Origin: a bacterium
GTDB lineage: Bacteria > Latescibacterota > Latescibacteria > Latescibacterales > Latescibacteraceae
Length of the DNA stretch: 5,029 nucleotides
Direction of reading: 5' to 3'
Assembly (NCBI GenBank): GCA_021372535.1
Contig: JAJFUH010000054.1
Span: 1 to 5,029, forward strand
Shown: piece after piece, positions 4,966 to 5,029 of the stretch
Position numbering within the stretch: position 1 is the stretch's first letter
How the letters are laid out: each line of letters opens with the position of its first letter
Notes under the pieces: model-generated
Seen by the model: only the letters and a program-made list of their open reading frames with translations
Database searches by the model: none
What the model was told of the DNA's origin: nothing
Position numbers and translations under genes: made by a program

Positions 4966-5029
4966 CCCATTTTTTTAAGAACACTTTTTTTAGATGTTAC
5001 TTCCTTTGCGTGCCCAAAGGAAGTAACCA
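4966..5029. repeat. Dispersed hairpin-rich element, second copy cut by the window end
   Basis: These 64 bases match 99-161 in the same orientation, differing by one extra T in a T-run. The 13-bp hairpin arms are at 4996-5008 and 5015-5027. The sequence stops at the window edge, so the rest of the element is presumably beyond it. The two copies begin 4,867 bases apart and bracket all four genes. Similarity may begin slightly earlier, near 4952, where the match to about position 85 is partial. Confidence 0.85.

Overview
The window looks like a bacterial chromosomal segment from an uncultivated, metabolically versatile lineage. The evidence is four minus-strand genes with Shine-Dalgarno-type start signals, moderately GC-rich coding DNA, AT-richer spacers, and several dispersed hairpin-forming repeats. 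The combination of Amidohydro_2-type enzymes, a NodB-like deacetylase and a soluble beta-propeller with such repeats reminds me of Latescibacterota, Poribacteria or Hydrogenedentota-type environmental genomes. That is an impression, and nothing here fixes the taxon.

Layout from high to low coordinates, which is the direction of transcription. Positions 4966-5029 hold the first part of a dispersed element with a 13-bp hairpin, cut by the window edge. Positions 4813-4965 are the leader of an operon, with a 13-bp stem-loop, an operator-like palindrome and a strong ribosome binding site. The operon follows: a cytoplasmic beta-propeller protein of about seven blades (4812-3676), amidohydrolase-like protein A (3572-2838) and amidohydrolase B (2838-2080). 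A and B overlap by one base in a TGATG junction. B keeps every metal-site motif of the family. A keeps the fold motifs but has lost the HxH pair, the central Lys and the final Asp. Positions 1563-2079 are a 517-base non-coding spacer with a cluster of hairpins, one of them 56 nt long, and an ACGCGGATTT tandem repeat. A polysaccharide-deacetylase-like gene (1562-633) follows as a separate unit. Positions 1-632 are non-coding: a second copy of the dispersed element, a 55-base perfect direct repeat at 1-55 and 317-371, and a nested double hairpin at 419-477.

Functionally the three operon genes probably act together on one small organic or carbohydrate-derived substrate. B is the likely catalyst. 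A is either a pseudoenzyme partner or an enzyme with a changed mechanism. The propeller is a possible lactonase, sensor or scaffold. The deacetylase may belong to the same catabolic theme but has its own upstream region. No substrate can be read from the sequence. The points most worth following are the active/degenerate amidohydrolase pair, the same-orientation repeat copies that bracket the whole gene block, and the long hairpin whose mismatches all become G-U pairs when read from the gene strand.
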